Source: JACNKJ01 sp964344565
GTDB lineage: Bacteria > Krumholzibacteriota > Krumholzibacteriia > JACNKJ01
Reading direction: 5' to 3'
Assembly: GCA_964344565.1 (NCBI GenBank)
Contig: CAYFNT010000010.1
Span: forward strand, 1 to 64,000
DNA: 64,000 bases
Positions 35,687 through 44,157 of this stretch are shown piece by piece. Position 1 is the first letter of the stretch. Every line of letters starts with the position of its first letter. Made by a program: the position numbers and the translations under genes. The notes beneath the pieces were generated by a model. That model searched no databases, had not been told where the DNA came from, and saw nothing but the letters and a program-made list of their open reading frames with translations.

Positions 35687-38037
35687 GCGCCTCCGTTCAG
35701 ACCAAGCATGTGGTCTATGACGATGGCATCGTGCGGGCTTTCACCCTGGCGTCGATCATATTCGGCGTCGTGGGCATGCTCGTCGGAGTCATCGTCGCGG
35801 CCCAGCTTTCCTTCTGGCAGGCAAATTTCGGGATAAGTTGGCTCAGTTTCGGCCGACTGCGCCCCCTGCATACCAACGCGGCGATCTTCGCCTTCGTCGG
35901 TAACGCGCTATACGCGGGGATCTACTACTCGATGCAGCGCCTGCTCAAGACCCGGCTCGCCAGCGACTTCCTCAGCTGGGTGCACTTCTGGGGATGGCAG
36001 GCCATCATCGCGGCCGCCGCGATTTCCTATCCCCTGGGTCTGACCCAAGGAAAGGAGTACGCGGAACTCATCTGGCCGATCGACCTCGCGGTCGTGGTGG
36101 TCTGGGTGGTCTTCGCGATCAACTTCTTCTGGACCATCGGCAAGCGCAACGAGAAGAACCTCTACGTGGCGATCTGGTTCTACATATCGACCATCGTCAC
36201 CATCGCGGTGCTCTACATCGTGAACAACCTGGCCCTGCCCACCAGCTTCCTGCACAGCTACCCGGTATTCGCGGGCGTGCAGGACGCGCTCGTGCAATGG
36301 TGGTACGGACACAACGCGGTGGGATTCTTCCTGACCACCCCCGTGCTGGGCCTCATGTACTACTTCATGCCCAAGGCGGCGGAGCGCCCCGTCTACTCGT
36401 ACCGACTGTCCATCGTCCACTTCTGGGCGCTGGTCTTCGTCTACATCTGGGCCGGCCCCCATCACCTGCTCTACACGGCCTTGCCCGACTGGGCCCAGAC
36501 CCTGGGCATGCTCTTCAGCGTGATGCTCTGGGCGCCTTCCTGGGGCGGCATGCTCAACGGCCTGCTGACACTGCGCGGAGCCTGGGACAAGCTGCGCACG
36601 GACCCGGTCATCAAATTCTTCGTGGTGGCCATCACCTTCTATGGCATGTCCACCTTCGAGGGACCGCTGCTCTCCGTGAAGAGCGTCAGCGCCCTCGGAC
36701 ACTACACCGACTGGATCATCGGCCACGTGCACGGCGGAACCCTCGGCTGGAACGGCTTCCTCGTGGCGGGCATGTTCTACTGGCTGGTGCCGAGGCTCTG
36801 GGACACCAAGCTCTACAGCAAGGGGCTCGCCGAAGCGCATTTCTGGATCGGCACCCTCGGCATGCTGCTCTACGTGGTGGCCATGTGGGTCGGCGGCGTC
36901 AGCAACGGACTCTTCTGGCGCGCTCTCGGACCCGACGGCTTCCTGCAGTATCCCGACTTCATCGAAGGCCTTCGCGCCCTCCGCTTCCTCTTCCTCATGA
37001 GGCTCGTGGGCGGAACGCTCTACCTGGTTGGCTTCATCATCATGCTGGTCAACGTCTTCATGACCGTGGCCCGCGGCAAGGCCGTGAACGTCGAGACCGA
37101 AGTCACGACCTACGAGAAGACCCCCGGACCCAACACCTGGAAGCTCCTCGCCGGCGCCCCGATGGTCTACTCGGCCATCGTGATCGTTCTGTCGATCCTG
37201 CTCGGCGTTTCCGGAGTGATCACCAGCGCTGCGGTGCTCGCGGCCGGCGCGGTGGTCGTGGTGGCGGCCATTCTCGGCATCGGCATCACTCGACAGAATC
37301 AGGGAACCACCTGGCACCGATTCCTCGAAGGGAAGCCTCTGGCCTTCACCATCATCGCCCTGGTGGCGATCCTCATCGGAGGACTGGTGGAGATCGTGCC
37401 CATGGTGATCATCCGCAACGAGGTGCCCATGGTGGCCAATGCGGATGGCGAGTTGGTGGAAAGCCCCTTCACGCAGCAGACCTACAGCCCGCTCGAACTC
37501 GCGGGACGCGACATCTACATCCGCGAGGGCTGCTACACCTGCCACAGCCAGCAGATCAGGCCTTTCCGCCACGAGACACTGCGCTACGGCGAGTACTCGA
37601 GGGCGGAGGAGTTCCGCTACGATCACCCCTTCCAGTGGGGATCCAAGCGCATCGGACCGGATCTGCACCGGGTCGGCGGCAAGTACGCCAACCTCTGGCA
37701 CTACCTGCACATGATGGATCCGCGACAGACCTCGCCCGATTCCAACATGCCCGACTACGCGTTCCTGATGAATCGTCAGGTGAGCACTGACATGATGATG
37801 GGACGCATGGAGGTGCAGGCGAAGCTCGGAGTGCCCTACAGCGACGAGGACATCAAGTCGGCCGGCGCGAACATCCTGAGCCAGGGTCAGTTGATCGCCG
37901 ACGACCTCATGCAGCAGGGCGTGCCCATCGATCCTCAGAGCGAGATGGTGGCGATCATCGCCTACCTGCAGCGCCTTGGACGCGGTCCGCAGCCCCTCAC
38001 GGCTGAGGAATCCGTGGCGACGGCGGAGGTGAACTGA
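35683..38037 (+). CDS. ccoNO: Fused CcoNO: cbb3 oxidase catalytic subunit plus monohaem cytochrome subunit
   Basis: 784 residues. The first ~480 are CcoN: twelve-helix type with RPLHTNAAIFAFVGNALYAG, VQWWYGHNAVGFFLTTPVLGLMYYF (CuB His and cross-linked Tyr) and IIGHVHGGTLGWNGFL (haem His residues). A linker of about three helices follows, then CcoO: PMVIIRNEVPMV, REGCYTCHSQQIRPF (single CxxCH) and HMMDPRQTSPDSNMPDYAFL (axial Met). CcoN and CcoO are separate genes in most proteobacteria; fusions are known in Bacteroidetes/Chlorobi relatives. It reduces oxygen and pumps protons. Confidence 0.93.
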   Translation: MSASVQTKHVVYDDGIVRAFTLASIIFGVVGMLVGVIVAAQLSFWQANFGISWLSFGRLRPLHTNAAIFAFVGNALYAGIYYSMQRLLKTRLASDFLSWVHFWGWQAIIAAAAISYPLGLTQGKEYAELIWPIDLAVVVVWVVFAINFFWTIGKRNEKNLYVAIWFYISTIVTIAVLYIVNNLALPTSFLHSYPVFAGVQDALVQWWYGHNAVGFFLTTPVLGLMYYFMPKAAERPVYSYRLSIVHFWALVFVYIWAGPHHLLYTALPDWAQTLGMLFSVMLWAPSWGGMLNGLLTLRGAWDKLRTDPVIKFFVVAITFYGMSTFEGPLLSVKSVSALGHYTDWIIGHVHGGTLGWNGFLVAGMFYWLVPRLWDTKLYSKGLAEAHFWIGTLGMLLYVVAMWVGGVSNGLFWRALGPDGFLQYPDFIEGLRALRFLFLMRLVGGTLYLVGFIIMLVNVFMTVARGKAVNVETEVTTYEKTPGPNTWKLLAGAPMVYSAIVIVLSILLGVSGVITSAAVLAAGAVVVVAAILGIGITRQNQGTTWHRFLEGKPLAFTIIALVAILIGGLVEIVPMVIIRNEVPMVANADGELVESPFTQQTYSPLELAGRDIYIREGCYTCHSQQIRPFRHETLRYGEYSRAEEFRYDHPFQWGSKRIGPDLHRVGGKYANLWHYLHMMDPRQTSPDSNMPDYAFLMNRQVSTDMMMGRMEVQAKLGVPYSDEDIKSAGANILSQGQLIADDLMQQGVPIDPQSEMVAIIAYLQRLGRGPQPLTAEESVATAEVN

Positions 38038-38231
38038 TGCATCAGGAAGAGTTTTTCGCCTCGCGCATCGACTTGATGCTTGGACCGCAAATCGCATTTG
38101 CGCTGTTCCTGCTGGTGTTCCTCGGCATCCTGGTCTGGGTCATTTTCGGACTCAAGGATAAGAAGGAACTCCACCGCATCGCTTCACTTCCGCTCGAAGA
38201 CGATACCAAGGGAGGTACCAGTGATGAGTGA
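38037..38231 (+). CDS. ccoQ: CcoQ-like small membrane protein
   Basis: 64 residues with one helix (IAFALFLLVFLGILVWVIFGL) and a charged tail. It sits between ccoNO (TGATG overlap) and ccoP (8-base overlap), the standard CcoQ place. The tail ends in SLPLEDDTKGG, close to the tail of CcoS. Confidence 0.8.
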   Translation: MHQEEFFASRIDLMLGPQIAFALFLLVFLGILVWVIFGLKDKKELHRIASLPLEDDTKGGTSDE

Positions 38232-38784
38232 GTACAAACACGATGTCGTCTTCGATCACGAATATGACGGCATCCAGGAATTCGACAATCGATTGCCGAA
38301 CTGGTGGCTTTTCATTCTCTACGCCACGGTGATCTTCTCTCTGGGCTATTGGCTCTTCCTGCATACCTACGGCATCGGAGACCTTCAGCTCGAAAAGTAC
38401 GATAAGGAGATGGCGGCGGCTCAGGAACTGATGCTCGCGCAGGCTTCGGCCGGCGGCATCACCGACGAGTCGCTGACCCTGGCCGCGAGTCTTCCCGACA
38501 TGGTCGCCGAGGGCAAAGCGCTGTTCACCACATATTGCGTCGTTTGCCACTCCGCCCAGGGCGAAGGCCTTGTGGGACCCAACCTGACCGATGCATATTG
38601 GGTCCACGGCGGCAAGCCCACCGACATCCACAGGATCATCACGGATGGCGTGCCCGCGAAGGGAATGGCCGCCTGGGGCAGCCAGCTCGGCCCCACGCGC
38701 GTGGAGAAGCTGTCGGTCTACGTCGTCAGCATCATGAACACGAACGTACCGGGCAAGGCGCCCGAGGGGGAACTGGTGGAGTGA
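38224..38784 (+). CDS. ccoP: CcoP-like cytochrome c subunit with a single haem
   Basis: 186 residues. The N-terminal FixP-type segment is EFDNRLPNWWLFILYATVIFSLGYW (membrane helix), then a linker, then one cytochrome c domain with CVVCH and WGSQLGPTRVEKLSVYVVSIMN. Standard CcoP has two CxxCH motifs and about 300 residues; this one has only one, so the complex would carry two c haems in all. ATG 38224 has GGGAGG in good position. Confidence 0.9.
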   Translation: MSEYKHDVVFDHEYDGIQEFDNRLPNWWLFILYATVIFSLGYWLFLHTYGIGDLQLEKYDKEMAAAQELMLAQASAGGITDESLTLAASLPDMVAEGKALFTTYCVVCHSAQGEGLVGPNLTDAYWVHGGKPTDIHRIITDGVPAKGMAAWGSQLGPTRVEKLSVYVVSIMNTNVPGKAPEGELVE

Positions 38785-38822
38785 CGCGGGGATGACGCCC
38801 GAAGCAGGAAGCAGGATCCATC

Positions 38823-40211
38823 GTGAGTGAGAAGAAAAAGCGGCTGCGCCGCCCGGATCTGGAAACCGTCTACACGATCAACGAAGACGGTTCGCGAAAC
38901 TTCCTCCACCCCGCCGACGTCGAGGGACGCTGGCAGGTGAGGAAGAACATCATCTTCGCGATCCTCGTCGTGGTCTACGTTGGCCTTCCTTGGCTCCAGA
39001 TCGGCGGACACCCGGCCGTGCACGTGGACATCCCGGGAAGGCAGGCGCATCTCTTCGGCCTCGCCTTCAGCAACCAGGATTTCTACCTGCTCTTCTTTCC
39101 GCTCGTGGGAATCGGCTTCTCGCTTTTCGTTCTGACCGCGCTCTGGGGACGCATCTGGTGCGGATATGCATGTCCCCAGACCGTTTTCATGGAGGGCGTC
39201 TTCCGAAAGATCGAGCGGCTCATCGAGGGTCCTAGGGATCAGCGCATCAGACGCAACCTGGGGCCCTGGACGGGCGGCAAACTCGGACGGAAAACACTGA
39301 AGTGGATCATCTTCGTCGCGCTGTCTTCGGGCATCGCGCACGTGTTCCTGAGCTACTTCATACCGGCGCGTGAGCTCTACACCGTGATCTGGAAGGGGCC
39401 GGGCGAGCACATGGTCGCCTTCGGCTGGACGGTCTTCTGGACCGTGATCATGAGCTTCAACCACCTCTGGTTCCGCGAGCAGACCTGCATGATCCTCTGC
39501 CCATACGGACGTCTGCAGAGCGCCCTCATCGACGATAACACCGTGATCATCGGCTATGACGAGAAGCGCGGCGAACCTCGCGAGAAGGGCGTGGACAAGG
39601 GCGGCGACTGCATCGATTGCTACCGATGCGTGGCGGTCTGTCCGACGGGTATCGACATTCGCGCGGGTCTGCAGATGGAGTGCGTGGGTTGCGCCAACTG
39701 CATCGACGCCTGCGACGACATGATGGAGCGCATCGGCAAGCCCACCGGGCTGGTGCGATACGACTCCCTGAAGGGATTGACCGGACTGAAGCGGAAGTTT
39801 CTGCGTCCCAGGGTCTACGGCTACATGGGCTTCGCCCTGATCTGGATGATCGGCGGATTCCTTGCCATCGGCCAGCGCACGAACTTCGAGGCCAAGAGCG
39901 TGCGTTCCCAGGGATTGCCCTTCCAGCTGGTCGAGGGGAACATCCGCAATCTCTACACCCTGCATATCCAGAACAAGACCGACGAGAATCGCGTGTATCT
40001 GGTGTCCTTCGCCGGAGCCGAGGGGCCCGAGCCCGAAATGCTCATCCCGCAGACGCGGCTGTTGCTGTCGCCCTTCGAGGTGGCCAACGTGCCCATCTTC
40101 GCGACCCTGGCGCGCGATGAGTATCCCGGCAATTTCCCCATGGAGATCGCCGTCACCGACTCGCTCAGCGGCGAGGTCAAGCCCGTCACCTTCCGATTCA
40201 GGGGGCCCTGA
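38823..40211 (+). CDS. ccoG: CcoG, cbb3 oxidase accessory Fe-S protein
   Basis: Starts at GTG (AGGATCC before it). 462 residues with membrane helices, GRIWCGYACPQTVFMEGVFRKIE, NHLWFREQTCMILCPYGRLQSALID and two ferredoxin-type clusters (CIDCYRCVAVCPTGIDIRAGLQMECVGC and CANCIDACDDMM), and a C-terminal Ig-like domain. This is the CcoG/RdxA family, which reduces Cu(II) or assists oxidase assembly at the membrane. 38 bases after ccoP. Confidence 0.93.
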   Translation: MSEKKKRLRRPDLETVYTINEDGSRNFLHPADVEGRWQVRKNIIFAILVVVYVGLPWLQIGGHPAVHVDIPGRQAHLFGLAFSNQDFYLLFFPLVGIGFSLFVLTALWGRIWCGYACPQTVFMEGVFRKIERLIEGPRDQRIRRNLGPWTGGKLGRKTLKWIIFVALSSGIAHVFLSYFIPARELYTVIWKGPGEHMVAFGWTVFWTVIMSFNHLWFREQTCMILCPYGRLQSALIDDNTVIIGYDEKRGEPREKGVDKGGDCIDCYRCVAVCPTGIDIRAGLQMECVGCANCIDACDDMMERIGKPTGLVRYDSLKGLTGLKRKFLRPRVYGYMGFALIWMIGGFLAIGQRTNFEAKSVRSQGLPFQLVEGNIRNLYTLHIQNKTDENRVYLVSFAGAEGPEPEMLIPQTRLLLSPFEVANVPIFATLARDEYPGNFPMEIAVTDSLSGEVKPVTFRFRGP

Positions 40212-40213
40212 TC

Positions 40214-40336
40214 ATGCGCGAATGGATTCGAGAACGACCCTGGATCTGGATTGTTCTGCTGCTCACCTTCTTCGTGATCCTCGACATCATCTTCGTTGTG
40301 ATCGCGGTGAAGAACCACCCGACGGTTCTGAACTGA
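40214..40336 (+). CDS. 40-residue membrane peptide ending the cco operon
   Basis: ATG 40214 two bases after the ccoG stop; the product is MREWIRERPWIWIVLLLTFF followed by VILDIIFVVIAVKNHPTVLN: one helix with a positive N-terminus. In this position most cco operons encode CcoH/FixH (about 150 residues with a helix and an Ig-like domain). This could be a minimal replacement or an unrelated small subunit. No good ribosome site, so translation is probably coupled to ccoG. Confidence 0.75.
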   Translation: MREWIRERPWIWIVLLLTFFVILDIIFVVIAVKNHPTVLN

Positions 40337-40354
40337 GAACTGAGAACTGAGAAC
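40331..40354. repeat. Heptamer AACTGAG, three copies plus AAC
   Basis: Exact tandem copies starting inside the stop codon of the 40-residue gene and ending directly at the terminator stem. Confidence 0.9.
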
Positions 40355-40355
40355 G

Positions 40356-40388
40356 AAAACCCTCCCCCGGCGCCGGGGGAGGGTTTTT
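40356..40388 (+). terminator. Terminator of the cco operon
   Basis: A perfect 16-bp palindromic stem (AAAACCCTCCCCCGGC and complement) followed by TTTTT on the plus strand. Confidence 0.93.
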
Positions 40389-40399
40389 CTTCGCCCGAG

Positions 40400-40419
40400 G
40401 ATCGTACACATGTACAGTC
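40400..40419. promoter_or_regulatory. Palindromic site with core GTACACATGTAC
   Basis: GATCGTACACATGTACAGTC, an imperfect palindrome 40 bases upstream of the metallophosphoesterase start; shares the GTAC-N4-GTAC core with sites at 52031 and 52702. Confidence 0.5.
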
Positions 40420-40458
40420 TAGGGGATTTGCGGGATACCAATCATCGGGGAAGCAGTC

Positions 40459-41204
40459 ATGAAAATCGGCCTCCTGTCCGACATCCACGCCCATCGCCAT
40501 GACCAGGCCCAAGAGATCTCGGACCTCCTGCTGCATATCAACGCATCCCCCAAACCCGACTATTGGTTCTCGCCGGAGATATCTCGCATCGCACTCAGGA
40601 AAACCGAGGATTCCTCGATGGGATCGAACTGGATTGTCCGCGCTGCTGGGTACCGGGCAATCACGACATCTGGGTGATCGATGCCGAATCGAAGGACGAC
40701 ACGCCCGAGTACCGCTACCGGACGCTCTTCCCTAGATTGTCCGAGGAATCGGGCTGGTGCTATCTGCCGAACGGACCCTTGATGCTCCGCGGGTTCGATC
40801 TTGCACTGGTGGGCAATCTGGACTGGTTCCAGGGAGTGGGATATTCCGAATGGTTCGACCACGAGGCCGGCCCGGCCGACGAGAAACTGGCCCGGCGTCT
40901 TGCGAAGGATCTGGACGGTCAGCTAGGTCAGCTTCCAAAGGGCATGCTGGCGGTCGTCGTCACCCACCACCTCGCACACCAAGCATCTCCCGCCATGGAT
41001 GCCACGCGCGGCGACATCTTCAATTCCTTCATGGAGGAGGTGATCAACAAGCATCGCCAGCGCGTCATCGGCCATTTCCACGGGCATCGCCACGTGCGAT
41101 ACGCGCCGCGGGAAGTGGACGGCCTGCACTTCGCCGCCAATCCTTTCGGCTACCCGCAGCAGCACGATCGGGCGGAAGAGGGCTACCTGCTTTTCGAGTT
41201 CTAG
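40459..41204 (+). pseudogene. Metallophosphoesterase with a frameshift
   Basis: ATG 40459 opens MKIGLLSDIHAHRHDQAQEI (D-x-H metal motif) and runs in one frame to about 40560 (KPDY). The rest of the enzyme (LVLAGDISHRTQENRGF, WVPGNHDIW, VVVTHHLAH, GHFHGHRHVRYAP) follows in another frame from about 40563. One base is missing in GACTATTGGTTCTC, where the family would have PDYLVLAGD. All metal ligands are present over the two frames, so the loss is recent, or the base was lost in assembly. Confidence 0.75.
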
Positions 41205-42469
41205 TCCTCGGCCATCTGCTCCCAGACCACTTCCGCCGCCAGCCGCATGCCGATGGCGATGGCCTCCTCCGGCGGATCCAGATCGCTGCGGTGCAGGGTC
41301 ATCCCGGGACGATCCTCGCGGCCGATTCCCAGCCTGAACTGGATGCCCGGCACTTCCCGACCGAAATAGGCGAAGTCCTCGCCGCCCATGCCGGCCGGAT
41401 AGATGATCTCGTTCTCCGCGCCGAGCACGCGCCGGAAGACCGCGCGGCAGTCTTCCACCAGCTCCGGATCGTTGTAGCCCGCCACCGTGCCGAAGTAGTA
41501 CTCCAGCACCGGCTCGGGGGCGCCGGCCGCGGCAGCGAGGCCGTTCACCATGCGCTCGATCTTCTCTGGAAGAGCCTCGCGAGTCTCGTCGTCGAGGCTG
41601 CGCACCGTGGCCTCGAGCACCACCTCGTCGGCGATCACGTTGCTCTTGGTGCCGCCCTCGATGCGTCCCACGGAGATCACGCAGTGATGGTTCACGTCCA
41701 TCTCGCGGGCGACGATGGATTCGAAGCCCAGGATCATTTTCGCCGCCAGACTCACCGGGTCCACCGTGCGATGGGGATAGGCTCCATGTCCGCCGCGGCC
41801 CTTCACCGTGAGCACGAATCCGTCCACGTTGGCCGTGGCCGGGCCCGGATGCGAGCCCACCTTGCCCAGGGGAATCGTGGTGTGATCGTGCAGGGCCAGC
41901 GCGCATTTGGGTTTGCGACCCTCTTCGAAAATGCCGGCCTCCAGCAGGGTCAAGGCGCCGGCGCCGATCTCTTCGGCGGGTTCGCCGATGAAGAGCAGGG
42001 TGCCCGGCATTTCATCGCGCACTTCCGAGAGCATGCGCGTCATGCCCAGGGCCACCGCCATGTGAAGGTCGTGGCCGCAGGCGTGCATGACGCCGGTCAC
42101 CCGGCCGTTGCGAAGCGTGTCCACGCGCTGGCATGCGAAGTCCAGGCCCGTCTCTTCCGTGATGGGAAGCCCGTCCATATCGGTGCGCCAGGCCACGATG
42201 GGGCCGGACTTTCCGCCCTCGAGCATGGCCACCACACCGGTGGCCCACTCGCCCTCCACGAGCTCCACGCCGGGAATGGCCGCCAGGGATTCGCGCAGCC
42301 AGGCCTGGGTCTCGAACTCCTTCATCGACAGCTCGGCGTGCTCGTGGGCCCAGCGCCGATCGGCGATGGCCTGGGCCTCGTACTTGTCGGTGAGGGCTTC
42401 GAAATCGGGACGATCCGCCAGGGCGGTCGTGGCGACGATCAGGGCGAGCAGCATCAGGACGATTCTCAT
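41201..42469 (-). CDS. Secreted M20 (amidohydrolase) peptidase
   Basis: Signal peptide MRIVLMLLALIVATTALA. The M20D/IAA-amino-acid-hydrolase motifs follow: HEHAELSMKEFETQ, WRTDMDGLPITEETGL, GVMHACGHDLHMAVALG (metal Cys-x-His and His), EPAEEIGAGALTLLEAG (catalytic Glu), GGHGAYPHRTVDPV and GGEDFAYFGREVPGIQFRLG. It probably hydrolyses N-acyl amino acids or dipeptides in the periplasm. The stop overlaps that of the convergent metallophosphoesterase (CTAG); the start overlaps the methyltransferase stop by 4 bases. Confidence 0.92.
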   Translation of the reverse strand: MRIVLMLLALIVATTALADRPDFEALTDKYEAQAIADRRWAHEHAELSMKEFETQAWLRESLAAIPGVELVEGEWATGVVAMLEGGKSGPIVAWRTDMDGLPITEETGLDFACQRVDTLRNGRVTGVMHACGHDLHMAVALGMTRMLSEVRDEMPGTLLFIGEPAEEIGAGALTLLEAGIFEEGRKPKCALALHDHTTIPLGKVGSHPGPATANVDGFVLTVKGRGGHGAYPHRTVDPVSLAAKMILGFESIVAREMDVNHHCVISVGRIEGGTKSNVIADEVVLEATVRSLDDETREALPEKIERMVNGLAAAAGAPEPVLEYYFGTVAGYNDPELVEDCRAVFRRVLGAENEIIYPAGMGGEDFAYFGREVPGIQFRLGIGREDRPGMTLHRSDLDPPEEAIAIGMRLAAEVVWEQMAED

Positions 42470-43419
42470 TCGTCACTCCTCTTGCGGGTGCTGGAAACTT
42501 TGCGCAGCAGGGCCAGGAAGAATCCCTCGAACACTCCGTCGGGCAACACGCGGCACGCGGCGGCGATCTCGGGGGAATAGGTTCTCTTCTCCCACTGGGC
42601 CAGTCCACTTTGCACGTTTTCCAGCGGCAGGTCCAGTGGCAGGATCTCCAGGGCCCCCTCGAACTTCGACAGCAGCTTGTCCAGAACGCCTTCGTTCTCT
42701 TCCGGCGCGAAGGTGCAGGTGGAATAGGCCAGTATGCCGCCGGGCTTGAGCATGTGCAAGGCCGACTGGGCCAGGCGCAGCTGCACGCGGCGCATCTCGC
42801 GGATCTTGCGGGGGCTCCAGTAGGCGTAGCTCTTGGGATCGTCCTCGCGGAAGCGGCCCTCGCTGGAACAGGGGGCGTCCAGGAGCACCTTGTCGAAACT
42901 CTCCTCGCGACCTCGCCAGAAACCCGTGCCGTCGGCCAGGCGCGTCTCAACTTCGAGAGCGCCCTGGCTCTTCAGGTTGGCCTTGAGCTTGAAGAAGCGG
43001 CCGCGGTTCTTCTCCACGGCGGTCAGGCGGGCGCCCGTTGCGGCGAGTTGCAGAGTCTTGCTGCCCGGAGCCGCGGCGAGATCGAGGACCTCTTCCCCCG
43101 GCCGAGCATCGAGAAAAAGCGGCGGCAGCATGCTCGAGGGATTCTGGATCCAGAGGCGTCCCTCGTGCCAGGCCGGATGCTCGGTCAACGCGCGTCGCTG
43201 TTCGGAAGGAACGGAGTATGTTCCAGGCGGGAAATCCAGTGGCGCCAGTTCGAAACCCGAATCGGCCAGCTCCCTCTGGAGAGAATCGGCGTCGGACTTC
43301 AGCCCGTTGACCCGGAATATCGTGGGCGCCTCGGTGCCCATGGCTCGAAGGGCCGCGGGCAATGCAGTCGCAGGAAGGATGCGCTCGAGTCTCTCGAGAA
43401 AAACTTCGGGCAGGCTCAT
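42466..43419 (-). CDS. RsmB/NOP family RNA m5C methyltransferase
   Basis: 317 residues. The SAM-binding motif is VLDLAAAPGSKTLQLAA (about 110-126) and motif IV is LLDAPCSSEGRFREDDP. The catalytic Cys is in ILAYSTCTFAPEENE. No N-terminal NusB-like domain as in RsmB, and no C-terminal PUA domain as in RsmF, so the RNA target is uncertain (rRNA or tRNA cytosine-5). Cytosolic. Confidence 0.92.
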   Translation of the reverse strand: MSLPEVFLERLERILPATALPAALRAMGTEAPTIFRVNGLKSDADSLQRELADSGFELAPLDFPPGTYSVPSEQRRALTEHPAWHEGRLWIQNPSSMLPPLFLDARPGEEVLDLAAAPGSKTLQLAATGARLTAVEKNRGRFFKLKANLKSQGALEVETRLADGTGFWRGREESFDKVLLDAPCSSEGRFREDDPKSYAYWSPRKIREMRRVQLRLAQSALHMLKPGGILAYSTCTFAPEENEGVLDKLLSKFEGALEILPLDLPLENVQSGLAQWEKRTYSPEIAAACRVLPDGVFEGFFLALLRKVSSTRKRSDE

Positions 43420-43464
43420 GAACTCATCCTAGCACGAAGGCGGGAGCCGGGATAGAATCCAGGC

Positions 43465-44157
43465 ATGAAAGCGCTGCTGGAATTCGTCCAAACCGAACTC
43501 GCCGCCCTGGCCGATCCGACGAAGGCCGGCCCCATGGCCGCCTACATGAAGACCGACATGCCCTTCTACGGCGTGCAGAAGCCCGCACGGGCGAAGCTCG
43601 AAAAACGCCTGCTTCGCGATTTCCGCGCGGAGAACCGGCGCGACTACGAGGGCGCGGTCCTTTCTCTATGGAAGCTTCCCCACCGGGAAGAGAAGTACCT
43701 GGCCATTCACTTCGCGGCGGGGCATCCCGAGTTCATCGACGCGAACTCCATGAAGCTCTACGAGCGTCTCGTTCGGGAAGGCGCCTGGTGGGATTTCGTG
43801 GACGGCATCGCCACCGCCCTGGTCGGCGTCGCCCTGCGGGGGCAGCCCGAAAAACTCTGGCCCCTTATGGACGCCTGGATCGAGGACGAGGATTTCTGGA
43901 TTCGCCGCACGGCGATCCTCTGCCAGCTCGGCTGGAAGAGCGACACCGATCATCGCCGCCTCTTCGACTACTGCCTGCGCTGGGCCGACGAGAAGGAGTT
44001 CTTCATCCGCAAGGCCATCGGCTGGGCGCTGCGCGACTACTCCTACGCCGAACCCGAGCGCGTGAAGACCTTCCTTCTGAAACATCGCGGCCGGCTTTCC
44101 GGTCTCAGCTTCCGGGAGGGCGCCAAAGCGCTCAAGCGCAAGGGCCTGCTCGACTAG
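43465..44157 (+). CDS. DNA alkylation repair protein, AlkD-like
   Basis: 230 residues made of HEAT-like helix pairs: MAAYMKTDMPFYGVQKPARAKLEKRLL, SLWKLPHREEKYLAIHFAAGHPEF, REGAWWDFVDGIATALVG, WIRRTAILCQLGWK and EKEFFIRKAIGWALRDYSYAEPERV. The WWDFVD and KAIGWALRDYS blocks are the AlkD family hallmarks. The protein excises alkylated purines from DNA. Its stop shares CTAG with the convergent DUF1028 gene. Confidence 0.93.
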   Translation: MKALLEFVQTELAALADPTKAGPMAAYMKTDMPFYGVQKPARAKLEKRLLRDFRAENRRDYEGAVLSLWKLPHREEKYLAIHFAAGHPEFIDANSMKLYERLVREGAWWDFVDGIATALVGVALRGQPEKLWPLMDAWIEDEDFWIRRTAILCQLGWKSDTDHRRLFDYCLRWADEKEFFIRKAIGWALRDYSYAEPERVKTFLLKHRGRLSGLSFREGAKALKRKGLLD

